Shown: positions 11,101-23,049, counted from the first letter of the stretch. The stretch: DNA of 64,000 bases from Pochonia chlamydosporia 170 (GCF_001653235.2 NC_035795.1:2542001-2606000); one strand, 5' to 3'. The notes: a model not told the origin generated them from the sequence alone. A program made the numbers and translations.

Positions 11101-11967
11101 GGTTCAAGACGACGACCGGAGACGCCATGGGAATGAACATGATTTCCAAGGGTGTCGAACACGCACTCAATGTCATGGCTACTGAAGGTGGTTTCGATGA
11201 TATGAATATCGTCACAGTGTCTGGCAACTTTTGTATTGACAAGAAGCCGGCCGCTATGAACTGGATCGATGGTCGTGGCAAAGGCATTGTTGCTGAGGCG
11301 ATTATTCCCGCTGATGTCGTCAAGTCGGTCCTCAAGAGCGATGTCGACGCATTAGTTGAGCTCAATGTTGCCAAGAACTTGATTGGATCTGCCATGGCTG
11401 GTTCTATTGGTGGTTTCAATGCCCACGCAGCCAATATTGTTGCGGCAATCTTCCTGGCAACTGGCCAGGATCCCGCTCAAGTAGTGGAGAGTTGCAACTG
11501 TATCACAACAATGAAGAAGTAAGTAACGGTATTTGTAGAATTGTCCAACTACATTGCACTTTGTACTAATACGCATGCCTCTTTTTAGTCTCCACGGCTC
11601 TCTCCAGATTGCTGTCTCCATGCCGTCGCTCGAAGTTGGTACTCTGGGCGGTGGCACAATCCTTGAACCACAGAGTGCCATGCTCGACATGCTCGGAGTT
11701 AGGGGATCTCACCCAACAAATCCTGGTGACAACGCCCGTCGCCTGGCACGCATCATCGGCGCAGCAGTTTTGGCTGGCGAATTGTCTCTTTGCAGTGCTC
11801 TTCAGGCAGGCCACCTCGTCCGGGCACACATGCAACACAATAGAAGCGCCGCCCCATCGAGAACTGGCACTCCCGCTCCTCCTCCCATGACGCCCGTTTC
11901 ATTGGCCATGACAAATGCTCAAGATAAGTCTATGAGTGCAGCAGCACAGCAGAGGTCAAAGCGATGA
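8118..11967 (+). CDS. HMG1: 3-hydroxy-3-methylglutaryl-CoA reductase
   Basis: Two exons (8118-11518 and 11589-11967) encode 1259 residues, the usual size for a fungal reductase. The enzyme reduces HMG-CoA to mevalonate with NADPH in the ER membrane, the committed step to sterols, ubiquinone, dolichol and isoprenoid secondary metabolites. A first membrane segment lies near residues 115-135. A sterol-sensing-type block of membrane helices follows (residues about 312-500, starting [12 protein letters not shown]). The catalytic domain carries [54 protein letters not shown] and the C-terminal HMQHNRS. His1214 matches the catalytic histidine and Ser1220 the AMPK-type phosphorylation serine of the animal enzyme. 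Alternative starts are Met11 (8148) and Met73 (8334, before [11 protein letters not shown], the usual start in relatives). The downstream nicotinamidase converges from the other strand, 277 nt away. Confidence 0.97.
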
Positions 11968-12244
11968 AGACCGGTTGCTCTTTTCCTCCAAAGAGGAAAG
12001 TATGGAGGCGTCAACCGGGCACAGAAGGGAAATGGTTCTGGAGGAGTTAATATTTCGCATCTCGGGAGTTTTTCGTTGGAACAGGCAGGCACAGAGCATA
12101 CATACCATACGTACCTACTAGATGATAAACACATATATAGTGCCAATCACCTTGGCAGCAATTGTAATCCTCCTCGTGAGCCGTTCAATTCAACATCATA
12201 CCACTTGTACATTTCCAATGACTCAATGACAAGTCATCATCTCG

Positions 12245-12969
12245 TTACAGTGCCTTGACTCTAGCAACTTCATCACCATCCACGGAAATCATCTTGACTC
12301 CCTTCGCGATAATACCCTCTCTACACTTTTCCCACGCATCCGGAATGACTGGCTTCGTAGCCTCCTCTACTATATACGTCTCATAGCCTTCATCAACGGC
12401 ATGCTCCGCCGTAGCTTTGACACAAAAGTCGGAGGCCAGCCCAACCACAAACACGTGCGTCACGCCCTCCTTCTTCAGCAAGTCGCCCAACCCGCTCTCA
12501 CTTACACGGAACGGATCATAAAACGCAGAGTACATTTCCACACGCTCATCCTGTCCCTTGTCAATGACCCGGTCGATCCGCGAGACGTCTAGCTCAGGAA
12601 CGAGCTGTGCGCCCTGTGTATCCTGGACGCAGTGAACCGGCCAGAGGGTCGTGTCGTATGTTTGAGAAGCGTCCGAGGGGTGGTGGATGGTTGTTGTGGA
12701 TGTGAAGGGTGTTGAGAGGGGGTGGTTGGCCGCGAAGGAGATGTGGTTGTGGGGGTGCCAGTCGCGGGTGGCGATTTTGAGGGTGAAGGGGAGGGTGAGG
12801 AGGTTGTTTATGGTGTTGGCGATGGTGCGGCCGGATGGGACGGCGAGGGAGCCGTTCTAAATGGTTAGATGGAGTTGGAGGTGGTGGTCGGGGGAGCTGA
12901 GCTTACGGGGGGGCAGAAGTCTTCTTGGAAGTCGACTACTATGAGGGCTGGGTTGAATGGTTTGGTCAT
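12245..12969 (-). CDS. PNC1: nicotinamidase (isochorismatase-fold amidohydrolase)
   Basis: Exon 1 is 12907-12969 and exon 2 is 12245-12856 on the minus strand, giving 224 residues, close to the size of yeast Pnc1. It deamidates nicotinamide to nicotinate for the NAD salvage pathway and so relieves nicotinamide inhibition of sirtuins. Visible motifs: the catalytic Asp in ALIVVDFQEDFCPP (Asp13), metal ligands in TRDWHPHNH (Asp53, His55), and the nucleophilic cysteine in VGLASDFCVKATAEHA (Cys166). The exon 1/exon 2 junction falls exactly between codons, with GTAAGC as donor and TTTAG as acceptor. It converges on the HMG-CoA reductase gene and shares no obvious pathway with it. Confidence 0.92.
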
Positions 12970-13824
12970 GGTTTTGGTTTTGGTAGTTTGGTTCTGCTGA
13001 TTTGGTGTGAGGGTGATGGTGAGAGATTGATGTGATGGGGGAAAGGTTGATGCGGTTTGTGAAGAAGTGAGTGAGTGAATGGAGGGGAGAGGTCTGGTGG
13101 GGTTGACTTATGGGGATATGTGCATATGTCCTATGTATGTGATGGGATATTCAACACGGGCACCCTTGGTAGTATATGTATGGCAATATTTAAACGTAGA
13201 CGTATGTGAAAGTTGATGGAAGTTACTTTTCTTAGTGTTTCAGTTCATCATATGATTCTGGTCCCCGAGTCGCGTTCTCTATTCTAAGCATACGAAGGGC
13301 AGGTAATTCCACACGAGCATCTTCTCGCAGTTGAGTAGCCAAATACCATCATCCATTTAAAAGCGAAACTGTCCGTTTTGATCGCAGCTTGCCAACATGC
13401 TTGGTAAAATAAGGTCCAACAACAGCTCTAGATAAATCATTTAGTCTGAGGATTTTCACGTTTGAATGCACTGTTGGTTTTGTTTCTACACCACCCGGTT
13501 TTGTCATCCAAGGCCACTCCCTCCCTCACTGAATAGAACACCCAAGGCCGCCCACGGGAACTTGCATCATCCGACTCATCATCATGGAACTGTGTCGCTT
13601 CAGTCTGGTTCAAATGCAGGCACAAGGGGCTCGGCGCTTAATTCTGGCCGCAAAGGAGCCACGTGACAATTACCATTGTTGGGCGCCTAACTTCTTCTTC
13701 ATTCTTCAATGAACCTGTCCAACACATCATGTCATATTCCAATATTACCCTTCATCTCTCAGAATTGCACAAATCTCTGCAAAATGCTAATATAAACTGA
13801 TTCCTGAACAGCATAGTCAATAGC
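12970..13824. other. intergenic region
   Basis: Holds the promoter of the nicotinamidase (minus strand) and that of the APH-like kinase (plus strand). The left part is G/T-rich on the plus strand, that is CA-rich in the sense of the nicotinamidase. TATAAA at 13791-13796 lies only 29 nt before the kinase ATG. No gene seen. Confidence 0.5.
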
Positions 13825-14685
13825 ATGGCCGACTCTACAGACGAAGACACTGCGGCAGTCCGTCGACTCTCCTACTCAGACACAGCCGATAAGGACCTCC
13901 CAGAGCTCTACTACTTCATGGGCATACGCGTCCTGGAACACACGACATCAAATGGTGATATACTAGCTCTCAAGGTCAAACCACACACAAACCTGGAGCG
14001 CTCAGAAGCGGACATGATGCAGTATGCTGCCACCCACGGTATTCTGGCGCCAAAAGTCCGTGGGTGCTACGACGTTGTGACCATGAAGCCCAGAAAGCCG
14101 CTCGCGCGTGTCTTAGTGTCAGAAAAGGTGCCCGGAGAGCCATTGGACACCCTATGGGATAAGCTCAACAAGACTGAGAGAGAATCCATCAAGAACCAAC
14201 TACGAGAGCAGTTTGCACTTATGAGAAAATGCACACTACCATATATTGGGCGAGTTGACAACCAGCCCACTTACAATGTGTACGATCGACTGGAACAAAC
14301 TTACTGCGGCCCCTTTGAAGATGAAGAAGCCTTCGACAGCTGGTGTTTGAGTCGCGTCAAGAGATCAAGCTTCACGACATGGAAAATGCGGCCGTACCTC
14401 GAAAAGTCTCGTGAGAAGGCAAAGGCAAACGGGACGCTGAACAGATTCGTTCTCACTCATGGCGATTTGACGCCCCGGAACATCATGGTTGAGGATGGAC
14501 GAGTGACTGGGATATTGGACTGGGAGAGGAGCGGGTTCTTTCCAGAGTATGCGGAATATGCATTTGCTCTTAAGCTGGGGCATGAGATTGAGAAGTGGTG
14601 GGTTCCGGTGTTGAAGGAGCTGCTGGTGCCTTGTGAGAAGACGAGGTTGGAGTTGACGGGGATGGTTGAGTATCGGGGATGGTAG
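13825..14685 (+). CDS. aminoglycoside phosphotransferase (APH)-family kinase
   Basis: Intronless, 286 residues. It has the fold signature of the APH/choline-kinase-like enzyme family (Pfam APH): HGDLTPRN with the catalytic Asp214 and Asn219, then GILDWE with the metal-binding Asp232. The N-terminal part contains a plausible ATP-binding lysine in ILALKVKPH. Fungal genomes hold many such proteins of unknown substrate; the name reflects the fold and does not imply antibiotic resistance. It is isolated, with the nicotinamidase divergent on the left and the ion channel in the same direction on the right, so the context gives no substrate. The family is sure, the function unknown. Confidence 0.85.
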   Translation: MADSTDEDTAAVRRLSYSDTADKDLPELYYFMGIRVLEHTTSNGDILALKVKPHTNLERSEADMMQYAATHGILAPKVRGCYDVVTMKPRKPLARVLVSEKVPGEPLDTLWDKLNKTERESIKNQLREQFALMRKCTLPYIGRVDNQPTYNVYDRLEQTYCGPFEDEEAFDSWCLSRVKRSSFTTWKMRPYLEKSREKAKANGTLNRFVLTHGDLTPRNIMVEDGRVTGILDWERSGFFPEYAEYAFALKLGHEIEKWWVPVLKELLVPCEKTRLELTGMVEYRGW

Positions 14686-15450
14686 GCGGAGTGGTGATGA
14701 TTTCTTCTCCGAGAAGATGTAAAATTGCGTTTGAATGACTTGGTTTGACAGTTAAGGGGGGTTTCAAGGCAAGCAAGCGGGTATTGGGGATCATCTCAAC
14801 TACGTGATCTATTTGATCAGTGCATAAATTTATGAGCTCTTTCGACCATTCAGTGGCCGATGGTAGAGGCAAAACCAAGCTGCCAATCAGCCCTCTTGAA
14901 GTATACCAGTTGACCTTTTCTGCCTGTTCAATGTTGTCAATGTAACCCTGTCAGCCCAATTCGTCAGCCCGGCAGGTTGGTTTCACAGAAGCCTCATCTC
15001 CGTCAAACAAAGGTCATATGATTCCGCGTCAACGCAGGTACTGAATTGACCTTCACTTGAGATTTCTTCCTGCAATTCTTACATACCATTCGCGTGTTGC
15101 CATTGTGCATCGTTCTCAGCCGATACGACTACCTTCGGCATACCACTTCTGTCAAAAGTCGCCACGATGTGCACCGTACCACCAACAATTCCATGCTCGC
15201 CACAATCTTGCAACTCGCTCACTCCTAAACACGTTTCACACATAGCACAGTAGTCGCAGTTACAAGCCCGTTTGCGGGTATCACAGATTAATCTAAAATC
15301 TCCAGTCGCCAAGTTCGCCCCTCAACGCTTATACCTGCCCTCCGGCCACCCTACGTCACATGAACACCGCTCCTTTGTACATGTCCCTGCGCTGAATGCA
15401 ATTCTTCCTCGTCATGGTTTTAATGCATCATCTGTATTTTGTATTTGAGA
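14686..15450. other. intergenic region
   Basis: About 0.77 kb containing the 3' end of the APH-like kinase gene and the promoter of the channel gene. No reading frame of note. Confidence 0.5.
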
Positions 15451-17563
15451 ATGGAATTTCAGGAGGATTGGATGAGTGACGATGCGCCGGATGACAATGA
15501 GACGGAGTTGCCGTCGCCCGAGGACTCGGAGGCAGCTGCATCTGTATATGTTACACTTCATCGGTACGCTGGTCCCCTGCATTGAACGGCATAATCTGAC
15601 AGAATCCAGAGTAAGACGTCTAGTCCTCGCAAGTATCGGTAAGTTTACCATCAAAATATGAGGTTATTCGCATCTCACACCGTCCAGACGATCCATACAC
15701 GCTCGACCACTTCCGCCAACCGAATCTCAATGCCCTCATTGTAAGACCATTAGTCGACAGGCTATACGAAACGGGAAACATCTCAGTCGGTAAGATATCC
15801 CACCCATTTTGTCTCTGCTGCGGTAAACACCAACATCTCACCTAGTATACTGCCTCCTCGCCAACCGCGTCTGGTTCCTCAAGTCTCAGTCCGGCCTCGC
15901 AACACAAAGCGTCAACCGAGCCCGCGCCACTCTCTGCGAACTGGTAGCAACCCGCGTAATTCGCCGGTTCCACGAAGACAACCCCGGCAACGAAGGTCTA
16001 TTGCTGCTTGCCCGCATCCTAGTCGAGGGCTTCGATCCCTTCCAGGGCGCTCCGTCGGAAGTCGAGCGCGAGGGACGCTACCTACAATGGCCGATTCAAG
16101 AACGCGGTGGCCACGAAAGGAAACTGACGGCTCTCGAACTGGCCATCCTCTCTGAAAGCAAGGCGTTTATCAGCTCGGCTGCGTGTCAACGACTCGTCGA
16201 GGCAGTTCACCGAGGGAAGATCGTCTACACACCACTATCATTCATGGACATCTTGCCCGATCACTACAAACACCGGCCAATCCAGCTCTACGACCCGCGG
16301 GAATCACGGATCCTCAACCACCGGCGTCTCATCGTCCCACGTATCAGGGCTCTCATCGAAACAGTACAGTTCATGGTCCTGGTCCTGCTGTACGTCATGA
16401 CCATGACGAACCAACAAGCCTCGTTCAACCAGTGGGAACTCGCATTCGCAGTCTACACAGCAGGATGGGTGCTCCAGGAGTTCGCGTCCGTCATCGAACA
16501 CGGCTGGGAGCTACACACCCAGAGCCTCTGGTCCTTCTTGGACGTCACCTTTGTGGCTATATACTGCGCCTACGTATTCACAAGGGTGTACGACCTCTTT
16601 GCCGGCCACCTACCAAACGGATACGGCCTGCATATCCTCTGCATCGCCGCACCAATACTACTCACCCGAATTGCATTCAACCTCATGCCCCATAACATCG
16701 TCTTCATCTCCCTCCACGCCATGATGAAGGACTTTACACTCCTCACATTCCTCGCTGTGTGGTGCTTTCTCGGCTTTCTCCTCGCCCTCCTCTGGCTCTA
16801 CGACATCGATCAGTCCAACAGGGGCACGCCGCCGCCGTCATGGCCAACAGTCGGTAAATGGCTGCTATGGATATGGTTCGGCCTCGACGGCACCGGCATA
16901 GCAGAGTCCGTACGCTTCAACATTGTTCTTGGCCCAGCCCTCATGATTGCATTCGCCTTCCTCGGCAATACCCTCTTCCTGACCATCCTCGTCGCCATCC
17001 TCACAAACACCTTCTCCAACATTGTCGCCAACGAAGCAGCGGAGATTCGTTTCCGCCGCACAGTCCTCACCTTTGAAGGCGTAAAAAGCGACTCCATATT
17101 CGCGTACCCCCCTCCGTTCAACCTCCTCGCCCTCGTCACCATCCTGCCCTCCAAGTTCCTCGTGTCTCCTCGCTTCTTCCACACCCTCAACGTGGCCATG
17201 ATACGGGTCCTCAACGGCCCTCTCCTAGTGGCAATTAGTATATTTGAGCGTCGACGCCCCTGGGCTGCGGAGAATAAGCGGAAGCGCGGGGGTATTGGAA
17301 TGTTCAGGTGGCATTTTACGGGGTTTTCGCCACACGGGGATATACACGCTGTTTTTGATGCGCCGCTGCCGGATGAGGTTTCGACGAGGATTGACTTGTT
17401 GGATCCGGTGGATGATGTGCCTGTTTTGGAGGACGATGTCATGTCGACTTTGTCGGGGGATGTGTCGCGGTCGAGGTTGAGGAGGCCGACTTTGTGGAGG
17501 GGGAGGAGGGAGTATCCGCGGGCGAGACCGAGGAGGAGGTCACCTCTGAGGTTTCAGGTGTAA
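15451..17563 (+). CDS. YVC1: Yvc1-like TRP-family vacuolar cation channel
   Basis: Four exons (15451-15563, 15610-15638, 15688-15789, 15846-17563) give 653 residues. Fungal TRPY channels release Ca2+ from the vacuole on hyperosmotic or mechanical stimulation. The soluble N-terminal half contains RQPNLNALIVRPLVDRLYE and TALELAILSESKAF, typical of the family. At least six hydrophobic helices follow from about residue 255. A pore-like segment, WLLWIWFGLDGTGI, precedes the last helix, FLGNTLFLTILVAILTNTFS. The C-terminal tail has an acidic stretch (DLLDPVDDVPVLEDDVMS), which in yeast Yvc1 is implicated in Ca2+ sensing, and ends in an Arg-rich run. The start at 15451 gives an acidic N-terminus, EFQEDWMSDDAPDDNETELP. 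The 29-nt second exon is small but keeps frame on both sides. Confidence 0.9.
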
Positions 17564-17825
17564 GTTCATGTGTAAGTTGGAGAATTGTGACGTGGTTGTT
17601 AGATCAGGGCAAAGACGAGGGTATATAGACCAGAGAATATACAACGCGTGGTTTTGTTTAGCATGTAGCATATAGGGAAATAATTTAAAACATTATGACA
17701 GGCGTAGGGAATCAGGAAGAAGTACTGAAATAAAGACATTCAATAAAAAGAGAGAGAAAAAGATAAAAAGAGCAAAAAATAAAAAAAACACGGGACCACC
17801 GTCTCAATCATTCATATATAGGAAA

Positions 17826-17910
17826 AGCCCGATGCGGGGGTCGAACCCGCAACCTTGAGATTTCGTGTACTCATAAGAGTCTCACGCTCTACCGATTGAG
17901 CTAACCGGGC
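17826..17910 (-). tRNA. tRNA-Lys (CUU) with a 12-nt intron
   Basis: On the minus strand a full cloverleaf folds: acceptor stem GCCCGGT/ATCGGGC (one G-U pair), D arm GCTC/GAGC, anticodon stem TGAGA/TCTCA, T arm GCGGG-TTCGACC-CCCGC. The anticodon CTT is at 17875-17877. A 12-nt intron (17862-17873) sits at the canonical place one base 3' of the anticodon. The A and B box sequences are intact, and a run of four T on the transcribed strand (17823-17826) supplies a Pol III terminator. Confidence 0.95.
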
Positions 17911-18711
17911 CGGATCAGTCAGACTGTCCGGGTGTGTCCCGTGGTTATGTGTTGGAAGGTTTCCTTATTGCTCATTAAGAAGAGTTTTCAAGTGGATGGC
18001 CGACTGGAATTGAAAAAGTGTGGGTGCATGGATATTGATGGCTGTGGCTGTGGCTGTGGTGTGCCCAATTGCCCTGGTGGGAACTTTGGAAGCCACCAGA
18101 CTTGACGAAAAAAGTTTGAGTGGGGCCAAGCGTGAGCTAAAATGGTCAGAGCAACAGGGGCAAGCATCACCATCCATCCATCCATCAACTTCACAGACTT
18201 CATGCATGTATGTGGCTGGTTCTGCGTGTGGTTTACCCTGGAGTCCGACAATTTGCGGCCGGAGACGAGGCTACATCTTGTACAATTGTACGAGTTGGCG
18301 CCTGGGAAAGGGAAAATGTGCACGGGAGTCGGTTTGATCAACCAATACCATGGATGACTGCATGCATGGCGCACGAGGAATGCGAGGGATGCGTAACACG
18401 TTGACGAGATGCCTGCTCATGTGCACATCAATATCTACTACCGGGACCTATCAGCATCTTCACCACAGCTTGGAACAGGCAAGTTATGGAAATTGACGAA
18501 ACTCCCACCAATACCACCCCAAGCCAAGTCCTTGTTCAAACACCACCTTCTGCCGTTTTCCCCTTCGGATTTAAACAACCGCGAGAATGCTCCGTCATCC
18601 TATCACAACTATGAGTTTGATGTCGACCCAGACGTTTTCTCATCCTTTCCAATTCGCTTACCATCGCCTGTCAGACGACGTGCCCTTTGATGCTTAATCA
18701 CTCGTCCGTGC
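17911..18711. other. intergenic region
   Basis: No gene supported. A short (TGGCTG)-type repeat lies at about 18038-18058 and CCATCCATCCATC at about 18170-18184. The A-rich tract at 17740-17790, just left of the tRNA, is also non-coding. Confidence 0.4.
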
Positions 18712-19431
18712 CTAGTTTTCATCGTAGCTGCTCTATAGTGCTCGCTCAGTCAACGAACCACTCGCCAGTACGGCCACACCAAGAAATTACAAAACAAAGG
18801 AGAGAGAAAGAGAGACAGAGCGAGGAAAACCTTACCGATAGTACAGCTGGAATCCATTTTCCTCATCTCCAAGCCCAGCCAGGCCGGCTTCCAGCAACTG
18901 GCGGTGAAGAGACGCATAACGAACAGAACTTGATGGAGGGGCCAGCGAAGGGTCAAGAAGGGACCTGTTGGATGGCTGTGATGATGTCGTTGATTCTGAG
19001 GGTGCACTGGACTGCGTAGATCTAGAACCAAGGGAAATTACTTCATTAACAATGGCGTCCAGGCCTTCATTATCCGACGCCGCTCCATTAGGCGCTCGCA
19101 TCACTTCTGCATAGTCCACCTCGACGTAGTCCGACTCTGAAAGGCCCGCATTTGTCGCAGAATCGGTGACCAAGATGGGGGGACGACCATGCGTGTCGAG
19201 TTGCACCACTTCGCGGACTGTGTAACGCTCTGGGGAGCTGGAACGTCGATAATCTTCGGGCAAGCCTGCTATGCACCGTTCTAGACCATTCTCATCCTTG
19301 AGATACTCTTGGAGGGAAAAAGAAACTCCAGATGACTTTCCAAAGTGGTGGTCACCTGGAACTGGGGATGGAGTTTCTCCCCATGGACGGTGTGTACCGT
19401 CGCCATCGGGGAGCTGTGCTTCTTGAGCCAT
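18712..19431 (-). CDS. unrecognised Ser/Pro-rich protein
   Basis: I do not recognise this protein. From an ATG at 19431 the minus strand is open for 198 codons down to 18836, where TATCG|GTAAGG looks like a splice donor. The acceptor at 18728-18729 adds a tiny last exon (18712-18727) encoding RYDEN-stop in place of a stop inside the intron. The product would be 203 residues. It is hydrophilic, with LQEYLKDENGLERCIAGLPEDYRR and a Ser-rich linker (about residues 140-170), then YASLHRQLLEAGLAGLGDEENGFQLYY. The frame stays open upstream of the ATG to about 19510, where CAG|CTCAAC could be an acceptor, so further 5' exons are possible. Codon use looks coding, but both ends are uncertain. Confidence 0.5.
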
Positions 19432-22400
19432 GAGCAGCAATGGTGGTTTGGGGTTGGAGTCGTCACGAGCGCCGCCGACTTGACTGTTGATGCTTAGATT
19501 GGAGGTGTTGAGCTGTCTGTTGCGTTGACAAAGTGGTTAGCCCTTTATTGCCACGTTGCTAAGCAAGACCAATTATTTGGTCGGGAGTGTGACTTGCGCT
19601 CTGTGAGGGTTACTCTCAAAAGGCTCGTGATCAATGCAAGGTACGGTGGACATTTTGTTTCTAACGGACGTTGTAACGAAAGCTGGCAGAACAGTATGCG
19701 AAAGACGAGTTAAACGGAACCGTCGTCGATACCTTGATATGGCCAATGAGTCTGTCAAGAGATGAACAATGCTGGATAAGGATGTTCGACGGTTGAAATA
19801 CACCTCTGGGTTGTCCCGTACAAGGTGGGTAGTTTGGATGCTCGTAGTTTTGAGGCAACCTGGCTGTAAGGTAGGTTTCACGTTCCCCCAAGCCAGGCCA
19901 AAGTGGCCGCTGAAGTCTGGGATGGCGAATACCAAGGAGAAAGCAACTCGCAAGAGCAGACAAATCCATCCATCAATCCATCCCCCCCTGTTCCAGTCAG
20001 CTGGTGGCACAAATCGCACTCAAAGTGCATGTCGTGCACTAGAGGACCCAAAGATCCGGGTCATGGCCCCCGGGGGGCTTGGAACCATTCATTAGCCATG
20101 TTGTCTCTGTCAGCATGATCCAACAGACCGGAATCGACGCCTCGAGGTGTATGAACCAAGGAAAGGGAGTGGTTTGATCAAGCCTTCGCTCTCACCGTGC
20201 TGTCCACGACCATCGAGAAGCGGGAGAGTCCAAAGGGGCCATAATCACCAGTGGACCGGGATTGCCCAAGCACAGGCGACCAGAAGTAGCAACGAAATCT
20301 TGCCAACTTGCACCAAAATCACGGATAGCGAACCACCTGGCTGGGTTTGTTGCAGACGCCACGGGCAGATTGCACACCCAGAGCCTATTCACACACTCCT
20401 CCTCATCAGTGCCAGAGTCAGGCTGTTGTTGTCTCTCGGCTGCAGGTCAAGTGAGCCGTGCACGTTGTTTTCTCATGCAAGAGCGAATCAACGCGTCCGG
20501 AGTTCTTCGGAGTGACATAATTTTGTTGGCTCACTTACGACAAGAGGAAGTTGTCCCAACATGACACAACCAAAAGGTGGAACTAGCTGCATCCCAGAGT
20601 GCACCGTGATGCAGAGTCAAGACGCAGCCAAGACAAAATTAGCTAGCGTCCCGACCTGTCGGTAAAGGGCAGTGATAGCTCATACCGACATCGAACCCGA
20701 AAGGTGAGCGTGGTTCGCCCAGGCTCCGAGTTCCCGGGAATCAGGAGCGGCTTCAACCTGGGCTGCTGGAAGTATCGACTCTCGAGTCTCAATATTCGTG
20801 CGAGAAGCGTTTCGGGCAACGAAGTTTTTTGTTCACCCATCCGAAACCAACAAACCACAGCAGTTTCGCACGACTTCGTCGGGAAGCGCAGAATGCGGCG
20901 ATGCAGACTTGAAAGTTAGGCGTGGGCGACTGAGTGTACGGGCACGAGGTGTTGGGACGTGCTTGCAACTAGACTTGCTCTCGCCTAAGACGCATTGTTT
21001 CTGGACTCGATTGTTATGTGGCTGAGATTGTGCAGTTTGACGCTGTAGTCTCGTTTCCGCGACCTTGTCCGTTTGGCCCGTCTTGCCCTGGTTAGGGTTG
21101 ATGAACGTGCACGTTAGGTGAAATCATTGAAACCAATGCTGCGTGGCTGCGAGCTCAGCTGGTTGCGAGCAACAGATACTCAATCTTACACACCTATCCA
21201 AGGATTTTGCGGAAACAGAGCGACGGTCAAATAACAAAACTTGGCCGACATGAAGCACTGAACAAAGCAAATATAGGGATACAATGGGGCAAGAGTTAGT
21301 TGCGTCTGACGAGGAATATTGAAATGATCCATTCAATCTCGAATAAATGATGCACAACCTGCATTAGGGCCCCTGCAGGGACCGGGGCCAGCATGTCAGT
21401 TGACAGGTCGCCTGTGAAGTTTTTGGAACATTGACAAATGCGATTTGACTTGACAGGATTGAAAGTTTGCCCTCGTGTTAGTTATAACAATGCCCGGATC
21501 GAGATCGGATAACAGGTGTCCATGCGTGACGGTAGTCTTTATTGATACGTACCCGTTGTTGGTTTGCCTCTGACAACAAACTCCAAAGCGACATGTCTCA
21601 AGGTCTTACGTTTTCGCCCTCGTTGTTGCTAAATATATTTCACGCCGTGATATAGTTGATACTAGTGGACGTCGCTGTCGCCATTATTATTAGCGCGAGT
21701 CGGTTTGGGGTGTGTTTGTTGTCTCTCTCCAGCATTAGCCCCAACACTCCTATTGCAGACCCTGCTGGGGTTTGCCCGCGACTTTTCGGGATTTCCAAGG
21801 ACAGGGAAGGGAGCTGAAGTCCCAGAGGTAGCAGTTAAATACAACTCATCTGCGAAATATAGGTTCCGACGATCAAATTCGTGGGTCCTGAAGGGAATGA
21901 TGAGGCTGTCGCCGACGTGAGGTGTCGCTCCCGCACAGAAAATTGAGAAAACAAAAGTGCCAAAGGGATGACCTTCAAGTTGGGTCATCTTATTTGCTCC
22001 TGTGATAATGTCATGTCCAAAAGAAGAAGCTACGTTTCCTCTCAGGGTGTAGCATCTAGTTGCCTTTTTCTTTTGTTCATAATGCGGCTCATGTTGAAGC
22101 TGTGAGGGCGTCCAGACATCACTCAGTCACGGACCCTCATACTCAGCCGTGACATTGCACCTGAAGAGGCTGTTGGTATTTCTGAGGCCGACAAGTCCGA
22201 TTGAAACACCATGTCCAAGTAGAAGGCTAAGCCGGCTTAGTCACTCGTCAGTCGCATCGTTGTAATACAAAGACATTGTGCTGCCGAGCGTGGTGATGTA
22301 CGGTCGTGGTGATTATCCAGACCATATTTGCCATCTACCATGCAATGAAACCAGTAGCTGAGCTCGAGATTTTGATGTTGCCGATCACTAAACACAGCCA

Positions 22401-23049
22401 AGAGAGTGATATCAGAGCATTTCAAATACTAGCTTCGTATTGATACCATTTTGCCGAACAGGAGCGGATTGGATTTTGGATTGAAGCAATCGCGGACAGA
22501 TGCACATGGTCGATCTGGCCATGTACACAACAATTGTTTTCCCAGATGACGGCGATTCCGCCTGGTTTGTCCTCAACAGAGCAGTGGCAACGACGACCGC
22601 GGCGGCGGCAAAGGCAACGGTAGCAACCGGATTGGTGGTTGAAGTTCGGTATTTTTTTAATGAAGAGAACATTTATTGGTGATCTTGTTGAGGCGAGCCC
22701 CGGCTTTTCCAATCCTCGGGAATCGAATCGTGGATGATCCACATACAGGGGTCAATCAAGCTAAGATTTGTTGTGTGTTGATGGTGGTATGGTGGCGGAC
22801 AGGCACGCTCTTGTTCCCAGCCCTCCGCGGACCATCCGGCAAGGACGGAACGACGTCATCCATGAGACGGCCGGATGCGATAAGGTCTGGTCTGGTCAAT
22901 CAATGTGACTAGCTTAGTTTATTAGAACCATTCCCCCTCTGATTTTTATGCGTCTGCTTCTCTCAATCGAGGAAGCTAAAGAGTGTCAGCTTGTTTTACT
23001 GTTGTAAAGACCGTGGCGGCTTGCATTTGCCAGAAAAGAATTGTGAAAA
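19432..23049. other. long intergenic region
   Basis: About 3.6 kb with only short frames. One candidate micro-gene, described separately, lies at 22412-22672. No tRNA, 5S rRNA, terminal repeat or recognisable transposase fragment was found by eye. The right end holds the promoter of the phosphate carrier. Confidence 0.45.
22412..22672 (-). CDS. possible small single-pass membrane protein or first exon
   Basis: An ATG at 22672 opens 86 codons on the minus strand. Residues 1-12 are basic (MFSSLKKYRTST) and about 17-34 form a hydrophobic Ala/Val helix (VATVAFAAAAVVVATALL) with C/G-ending codons typical of the neighbouring genes. The rest (TNQAESPSSGKTI and onwards) resembles nothing I know and may run into an intron. 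No partner exon could be placed. Low confidence. Confidence 0.25.
   Translation of the reverse strand: MFSSLKKYRTSTTNPVATVAFAAAAVVVATALLRTNQAESPSSGKTIVVYMARSTMCICPRLLQSKIQSAPVRQNGINTKLVFEML

Noticed and set aside
20641..20710. TCGAACCCG sequence resembling a tRNA T loop
   Set aside because: No matching T stem, anticodon arm or acceptor stem could be folded.
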